From MVRV01 sp964469905 (lineage in GTDB: Bacteria > Desulfobacterota > Syntrophia > Syntrophales > Smithellaceae): DNA of 28,164 nt. Below are positions 23,510-28,164 of the stretch, piece by piece (position 1 is the first letter of the stretch; every line of letters starts with the position of its first letter). The stretch lies in contig CAYXZW010000039.1 in NCBI GenBank assembly GCA_964469905.1, positions 1 to 28,164 of the forward strand. The letters run 5' to 3'. A program made the translations under genes and the position numbers. Below the pieces are notes generated by a model. That model worked only from the letters and a program-made list of their open reading frames with translations, had not been told where the DNA came from and made no database searches.

Positions 23510-23854
23510 ATGTCGAATTGCCTGTTTTGTAAAATTGTCCAAGGTGAAATTCCCTGCACAAAAGTTTACGAAGATGATAATGTTTTAGCGTTCGAAGATA
23601 TTCATCCGATGGCGCCGGTGCATGTTATAGTTATTCCGAAGAGACATCTATCGACACTTTTGGATATTGACGTACCCAACATTTCTCTTGCCGGTAATCT
23701 CATCAGCGCTGCCCAAAAAATTGCCCGGATCAAAGGAATTGCCGAAAAAGGTTTTCGCACGGTGATTAATTGCAATCCCGAAGGCGGGCAGGTGGTGTTT
23801 CATTTGCACATGCATGTTCTGGGAGGCAGGAAGTTACAGGATCAGTTAGGTTAG
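23510..23854 (+). CDS. HIT-family nucleotide-binding hydrolase (HinT/PKCI type)
   Basis: Histidine-triad protein of 114 residues that usually hydrolyses purine nucleoside phosphoramidates or related adenylates. The start MSNCLFCKIVQGEIP with its CxxC, the HVIVIPKRHL strand, and the catalytic triad H98-L-H100-M-H102 (VFHLHMHVLGG) are all standard. ATG 23510 is chosen over GTG 23501 because GGGGAGG at 23495-23501 would be part of the longer ORF. It follows hisA by 26 bases and is probably on the same transcript. Confidence 0.94.
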   Translation: MSNCLFCKIVQGEIPCTKVYEDDNVLAFEDIHPMAPVHVIVIPKRHLSTLLDIDVPNISLAGNLISAAQKIARIKGIAEKGFRTVINCNPEGGQVVFHLHMHVLGGRKLQDQLG

Positions 23855-23935
23855 GACTCTGATAGATTTACTATAAAATTTTTAATCAGGCCGTTTTTAA
23901 TGAATGGCTTAATCCTTTTTCAGTGGGTGATGAAT

Positions 23936-24379
23936 ATGGATATCAATGCAAAAATAAATACGGAAATGATTATTGCCGCCAAGGCTAAAGATAAAATCCG
24001 GCTTTCGGCCATCCGAATGTTAAAAACGGCGGTGCATAACAAGGAAATTGATTTAATGCGGCCGTTAAATGAAAGTGAAGTATTACAGACGCTCTCCGCG
24101 ATAGTCAAGCAACGGAAAGATTCCATCGAACAGTTTGCCAAAGGAGGCAGAATTGACCTGGTGGAAAAGGAGACAGCCGAGTTAAAAGTAATTCAGGAGT
24201 TTCTGCCCGCCCAGATGTCCGATGCAGAGGTGGAAGCAATAATCAAAAAGGCGATTGCCGAAAGTGGCGCTCTGACGGTTAAAGATATGGGCAAGGTAAT
24301 GAAAGTGCTGATGCCGCAGTTGACCGGCAAGGCGGATGGTAAGGCTGTGGGCGAAAAAGTTAAAGAACTTTTGTCCTGA
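23936..24379 (+). CDS. GatB/YqeY domain protein
   Basis: A 147-residue protein of the YqeY family, similar to the tail domain of the GatB subunit of tRNA-dependent amidotransferase. Typical segments are the RLSAIRMLKTAVHNKEID helix, QRKDSIEQFAKGGR, VIQEFLPAQMSD and the C-terminal MPQLTGKADGKAVGEKVKE. Its role is unclear, with tRNA binding proposed. The start is placed at ATG 23936 (MDINAK), which matches the family N-terminus; ATG 23930 is two codons upstream and the frame is open back to 23900. Its position before dnaG and rpoD is the common rpsU-yqeY-dnaG-rpoD order, here without rpsU. Confidence 0.92.
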   Translation: MDINAKINTEMIIAAKAKDKIRLSAIRMLKTAVHNKEIDLMRPLNESEVLQTLSAIVKQRKDSIEQFAKGGRIDLVEKETAELKVIQEFLPAQMSDAEVEAIIKKAIAESGALTVKDMGKVMKVLMPQLTGKADGKAVGEKVKELLS

Positions 24380-24441
24380 GGAATTAGTTTTCCACGGCGA
24401 AAAAAAGCACGATTAAATCCAGAGCAGGTAATAATACTTAA

Positions 24442-26205
24442 GTGCGTTTTGATAACAGTAAGATCGAAGAAATCAAAAGCAGGGTGGATATAGTCGAGCT
24501 TGCGGCCGAATACCTGACCTTGAAAAAGGCCGGCCGGAATTATCTGGGACTATGCCCTTTTCATCAGGAAAAAACGCCTTCTTTTACGGTAAACCGCGAA
24601 AAACAGATATTTTATTGTTTCGGTTGCGGTGAGGGTGGTAATGTTATCACCTTCCTGATGAAGGTTGCCAACAAGACGTTTCCTGAAGCGATAAAAGAAC
24701 TGGCGGAAAAAACCGGAGTTGTTTTGCCATCGCCGCAGGCATCTAAAGAAAGCCGCCAGAGTGATTCTTTGCGGGAAAGTATTGCGAATTTAAATTTAAG
24801 AGCAGCCCAGCAATACGCTCGCAATTTATATTCCCCGGCAGGCAAAATTGCTCAGGACTATTTAGCAGTAAGGGGGATTAAACCGGAGACAGTAAAACAG
24901 TTCCGGCTGGGCTTTGCGCCGGATGCATGGCGTTCTTTGGCAGATTACATAAAAGGAAGCGGCCTGTCTTTGAAAATAGCCGAACAGGCGGGGCTGGTGG
25001 TTGCCGGTAAAGAAGAAAGTTTCTATGACCGCTTTCGCGGCAGATTGATTTTCCCGATTGAAAATGTATCCGGCGAGATCGTGGCTTTTGGCGGCAGAAT
25101 TATGGATAAGGGGGAGCCGAAGTATCTGAATTCTCCGGAGTCGCCCATTTATGTTAAAGGTAAAAATTTATATGGCCTGAATAAGACTAAAGAGGAAATC
25201 CGTAAAAAAGGTTTTGCTCTTATCGTCGAAGGCTATTTTGATTTGATTTCTCTGTGGAATGCAGGTATTGGCAATGTTGTCGCTTCCTTAGGTACGGCGC
25301 TGACTCGAGATCATCTGGAATTATTGCGGCGTTATACATCAGAAGTTGTGGCGCTTTTCGATCCGGACGAGGCAGGCAGAAAAGCGTTGGATCGCAGCCT
25401 GGAACTCTTTCTGATGATGGATATGCGGGCTCGGGTGCTTGTTTTACCGGGGGGGCTTGATCCCGATGATTATGTGAAGAAATTCGGTCAGGAAAAAATG
25501 GCAGAATTGATCACCAATGCTCAACCGCTAAGTGATTATTATATTGAAAATATTTTAGGCAGCGGCAAAACCTTTGAAGATAAGAGGGAAATGCTCAAAA
25601 CCGCCATGGAATTCATTAATAAAATCAATGATAAAAAAGAAAAAGATCTTTTTATTAAGCGCATAGCGGAAAAAACAGGCGTTGATCAGGAATTACTTAT
25701 CAAGGAAGTTTATAAAAGCACATCATCAATAAAAGCAAAAACAGGGAAAGATAAGCTGCCATTTAATATTAATAATGATGTTGTGGAGCTGCATTTACTG
25801 CAGATTCTGCTGGAGTACCCGCAAAAAACTGATCAAGTGGCCAATGACAATATTTTAGATTATTTTCTGCAGCCGGAATTGAAGGCTTTAGGAAAAAAAA
25901 TTGTCGATGCCTACAAACTGCTTGGCTTTGTTGATCTGGGCATCATTCTTTCTGCAGATGAGGAGGCTCCATTACGGGAAAAAATATTTCGCACAATGAT
26001 GGAAGCGTTGCCGTCCGATGATGTAATGATGGAAAAGATATTTAGTGATAATGTCCGACAGATCAAGAAGAAATGGTATAAAGATCAACACCGCCAAATT
26101 AAGCTAAAACTGGCACAGGCTCAGGAAAAAGGAAATGATGAACTTTTAAATAAACTGGTGCAGGAAAAAGAAAAGTTGCTTATCGAAGAAAGAGCATTAC
26201 ATTAA
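24442..26205 (+). CDS. dnaG: DNA primase
   Basis: Makes RNA primers for replication. The 587 residues show the N-terminal zinc-binding domain with C38, H41, C59 and C62, the RNA polymerase domain at about 115-250, and the TOPRIM fold with E263 in LIVEGYFD and the metal-binding D307 and D309 in FDPDEAG. The C-terminal domain from about 440 interacts with DnaB helicase. The start is GTG at 24442, because the conserved sequence begins at once (IEEIKSRVDIVELA); the ribosome-binding site is weak (AGCAGG about 14 bases upstream), which fits the low DnaG expression known in other bacteria. It follows yqeY by 62 bases and precedes rpoD by 135. Confidence 0.97.
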   Translation: MRFDNSKIEEIKSRVDIVELAAEYLTLKKAGRNYLGLCPFHQEKTPSFTVNREKQIFYCFGCGEGGNVITFLMKVANKTFPEAIKELAEKTGVVLPSPQASKESRQSDSLRESIANLNLRAAQQYARNLYSPAGKIAQDYLAVRGIKPETVKQFRLGFAPDAWRSLADYIKGSGLSLKIAEQAGLVVAGKEESFYDRFRGRLIFPIENVSGEIVAFGGRIMDKGEPKYLNSPESPIYVKGKNLYGLNKTKEEIRKKGFALIVEGYFDLISLWNAGIGNVVASLGTALTRDHLELLRRYTSEVVALFDPDEAGRKALDRSLELFLMMDMRARVLVLPGGLDPDDYVKKFGQEKMAELITNAQPLSDYYIENILGSGKTFEDKREMLKTAMEFINKINDKKEKDLFIKRIAEKTGVDQELLIKEVYKSTSSIKAKTGKDKLPFNINNDVVELHLLQILLEYPQKTDQVANDNILDYFLQPELKALGKKIVDAYKLLGFVDLGIILSADEEAPLREKIFRTMMEALPSDDVMMEKIFSDNVRQIKKKWYKDQHRQIKLKLAQAQEKGNDELLNKLVQEKEKLLIEERALH

Positions 26206-26249
26206 GCCGGTTCAGTTGGGCCGTTGTTTCAAAGAATACTGTTTATAAA

Positions 26250-26266
26250 TTATGCAAAGTGCATAA
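26250..26266 (+). promoter_or_regulatory. Palindrome in the rpoD upstream region
   Basis: TTATGCA-AAG-TGCATAA, a perfect 7-base inverted repeat in the 135 bases between dnaG and rpoD, about 75 bases before the rpoD ATG. It overlaps an AT-rich stretch (TATAAA at 26244-26249) that could be a -10 region. It looks more like an operator than a terminator because no T-run follows. Confidence 0.35.
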
Positions 26267-26340
26267 AGAGCCTGAGCGAAATAGAGAAAAGAACAGATTA
26301 TTTCGTAGTGGCTCCTAATAAATCACCTGGGAGATACCGA

Positions 26341-28092
26341 ATGGCTAAAGAGATACAATCAGACGAATTCAAGAAGTTAATTTCATTGGGCGAAGAAAAG
26401 GGATTTTTAACATATGACGATGTCAATGACATGCTGCCGCCTGATGTAACTTCTTCCGATCAGATCGATGATATCATAATGCTGTTCGGAGAAAAAAATA
26501 TTGATATTATTGATACCGAGCAGGGCGAAAAGCTGGTGATGAAGAAAACTCCGGAGGACATTTCGCCGATAAAGTTTTCGGAAACATTGACATTGACTCC
26601 CGGGACTGGAAAAACCGGCGATCCGGTGAAAATGTATTTACGTGAAATGGGCATGGTTTCGCTTCTGAGCAGAGAAGGGGAAGTGGAAATTGCCAAGAAG
26701 ATAGAAGAAGGTGCCCGCGAAACGATGTCGGCAATATTCCGCCTTACCGTTTCCATAAATGAAGTCCTCAATATAGGCAATAAATTGGTCACCGGAGAAA
26801 TTAGAGTTAAAAATGTTGTCGATAATGTGGAGGATGAAGAAGGTTTCGTAGAGGAAGATGAGCACAGGGAAAGAGTTTTAAAGCTGATTGCCAGAATCAA
26901 GTTATTTGATGATCGCAACAAAGTAATACAGGAGAAGCTTAAATCCAAATCGATCCGTCCTAAACAACTGGAATTGTTGACGGCGGAATTGGAAAAAAAC
27001 ACAAAGAACATAATTACCCTTTGCCGGAAAATTCGTTTCAGCAAGAAACAGATACATCGTTTTGTTGCCCGTTTGCGTTTCCATGCGGATGAAATAGAAA
27101 AAGCAGAAAAAGTTATTCAGCAATATAAGAAAGAAACAGGTTTAACTCTGGTCCAAATGGAGAAGGCCTGGGCCAGAATGAAAAAATCGCCGCAGGATGA
27201 AAAACGGGCGGCAAAAGAAGCGCATGTTTCCATAGAATTGCTCAAGAAAAGTCATGTTGCTATAAACGATGCACAAAAGAAAATAAAGAATATTGCCCGG
27301 GAAGTTGGCATTCCCCCGACTGCTCTGAAAACAATTGTCGATTCTATTGAAGATGGAGAGGGTAAGGCGGAGATAGCCAAAAGAAAGCTGGTGGAAGCGA
27401 ACCTGCGCTTAGTGGTAAGCATTGCCAAAAAGTACACCAACCGTGGCTTGCAGTTTCTGGATTTAATTCAGGAAGGAAATATCGGCCTGATGAAGGCTGT
27501 AGATAAATTTGAATATCAGCGCGGTTACAAATTTTCAACCTACGCAACGTGGTGGATTCGCCAGGCCATTACCCGCGCGATTGCCGATCAGGCGCGAACA
27601 ATTAGAATTCCCGTTCATATGATTGAGACAATCAATAAGCTGATTCGCACATCCCGTTATCTGGTGCAGGAACTGGGACGTGAACCGACCCCGGAAGAAA
27701 TTGCCAATAAAATGGAATATCCACTGGAGAAAGTTCGCAAGGTGCTGAAAATTGCCAAGGAACCTATTTCTCTGGAAACACCTATCGGCGAAGAAGAAGA
27801 CAGCCATCTGGGCGATTTTATTGAAGACAAAAAAATTATGTCTCCATCGGAAGCTACAATCAACATGGATCTGGCGGATCAAACACGGAAGATATTGACT
27901 ACTTTGACTCCAAGGGAAGAAAAAGTTTTACGAATGCGCTTTGGCATCAGCGACAGATTAGGTGCTATGGACGAAAATGAGAGTAATGTGCCCACCGGAT
28001 TAATGGAATCATTGTTGCCGGAGCCTGATGTTGAAGAAGTGTTGGAAACAAAGAAGACGAAAAAAACAACAAAGAAAAGGGCGGCAAAATAG
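26341..28092 (+). CDS. rpoD: RNA polymerase primary sigma factor (RpoD) with abnormal C-terminus
   Basis: Sigma-70 family factor of 583 residues. Region 1.1 is at about 5-75, and region 1.2 is around DPVKMYLREMGMVSLLSREG at about 98-118. A non-conserved charged insert follows. Region 2 at about 346-418 is textbook (EANLRLVVSIAKKYTNRGL, DLIQEGNIGLMKAVDKF, STYATWWIRQAITRA). Region 3 runs to about 505, and region 4.1 ends at LTPREEKVLRMRFGI (I536). The next 47 residues do not contain the region 4.2 helix-turn-helix (expected TLEEVG and RERIRQIEAKALRKL); they are acidic and then lysine-rich, ending TKKTKKTTKKRAAK. Neither other frame encodes region 4.2. ATG 26341 has GGGAG seven bases upstream; the in-frame extension back to 26224 is not conserved in type. 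Placement after dnaG is standard. Confidence 0.9.
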   Translation: MAKEIQSDEFKKLISLGEEKGFLTYDDVNDMLPPDVTSSDQIDDIIMLFGEKNIDIIDTEQGEKLVMKKTPEDISPIKFSETLTLTPGTGKTGDPVKMYLREMGMVSLLSREGEVEIAKKIEEGARETMSAIFRLTVSINEVLNIGNKLVTGEIRVKNVVDNVEDEEGFVEEDEHRERVLKLIARIKLFDDRNKVIQEKLKSKSIRPKQLELLTAELEKNTKNIITLCRKIRFSKKQIHRFVARLRFHADEIEKAEKVIQQYKKETGLTLVQMEKAWARMKKSPQDEKRAAKEAHVSIELLKKSHVAINDAQKKIKNIAREVGIPPTALKTIVDSIEDGEGKAEIAKRKLVEANLRLVVSIAKKYTNRGLQFLDLIQEGNIGLMKAVDKFEYQRGYKFSTYATWWIRQAITRAIADQARTIRIPVHMIETINKLIRTSRYLVQELGREPTPEEIANKMEYPLEKVRKVLKIAKEPISLETPIGEEEDSHLGDFIEDKKIMSPSEATINMDLADQTRKILTTLTPREEKVLRMRFGISDRLGAMDENESNVPTGLMESLLPEPDVEEVLETKKTKKTTKKRAAK

Positions 28093-28164
28093 TGTTGACA
28101 AACAATTGGTTTGGGTATATCAAAACAGCCCCTGATGCAAGTTAGTAAAGGACATGGCAGGGCC

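Noticed and set aside
26224..26340. In-frame N-terminal extension of RpoD from TTG 26224.
   Set aside because: The extra 39 residues do not resemble sigma region 1.1. A proper ribosome-binding site stands before ATG 26341, where the family-like sequence begins.
1..28164. tRNA or rRNA genes and CRISPR arrays.
   Set aside because: No tRNA cloverleaf with a T-loop signature, no rRNA-like segment and no regularly spaced short repeats were seen on either strand by eye; a covariance-model search was not possible.

Overview
The window reads as a moderate-GC bacterial chromosome fragment, most likely from an anaerobic syntrophic or fermentative member of the former Deltaproteobacteria (Syntrophus/Smithella-like). 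The reasons are an AMP-forming acyl-CoA synthetase, a propionate-type CoA-transferase, a 4-hydroxybutyryl-CoA-dehydratase-like flavoprotein, an acyl-CoA dehydrogenase and a sigma-54 PAS regulator, set among ordinary Gram-negative housekeeping genes (lspA, DUF493, yqeY-dnaG-rpoD). The lineage is inferred from gene content only. The sequence is a scaffold: there is a 100-N gap at 9926-10025.

Layout. 1-1214: 3' part of an exonuclease III gene and a DUF484-like gene. 1277-4166: a GntR/UTRA repressor with its promoter and operator, then an acetyl/propionyl-CoA synthetase closed by a terminator. 4193-5037 (minus strand): a small exported membrane protein and a DUF493 protein. 5183-11056: ileS, lspA, then a KtrB/TrkH potassium channel subunit and its KtrA/TrkA regulator. 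The channel gene is interrupted by the gap, and a 179-bp inverted-repeat element lies between the two potassium genes. 11082-11372 (minus strand): a membrane coiled-coil protein. 11584-19811: a catabolic island with an ABM-fold protein, a sigma-54 activator, a near-consensus -24/-12 promoter with upstream palindromes, CoA-transferase, AbfD-like enzyme, acyl-CoA dehydrogenase, and an MFS transporter with its own sigma-70 promoter and terminator. 20115-23854: hisI-hisG-hisB-(exported protein)-hisA-HIT. 23936-28092: yqeY-dnaG-rpoD, the macromolecular-synthesis cluster without rpsU.

How the island may work (inference). An imported short-chain or hydroxy acid is activated by CoA transfer, converted by the AbfD-like flavoprotein, and reduced or oxidised by the acyl-CoA dehydrogenase. 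The PAS/AAA+ activator would switch on the operon through the sigma-54 promoter. The AbfD-like enzyme keeps three cysteines that could hold an Fe-S cluster but has lost the histidine ligand and most catalytic residues of the characterised 4-hydroxybutyryl-CoA dehydratase, so its reaction is open. This is the best candidate for an undescribed system here.

Two other points need attention. The rpoD product has normal regions 1.2 to 4.1 but ends in an unrelated lysine-rich tail instead of the region 4.2 helix-turn-helix that reads the -35 box. The potassium channel gene looks broken only because a 55-bp contig overlap was left on both sides of the gap; removing the gap and one copy restores a full-length protein.
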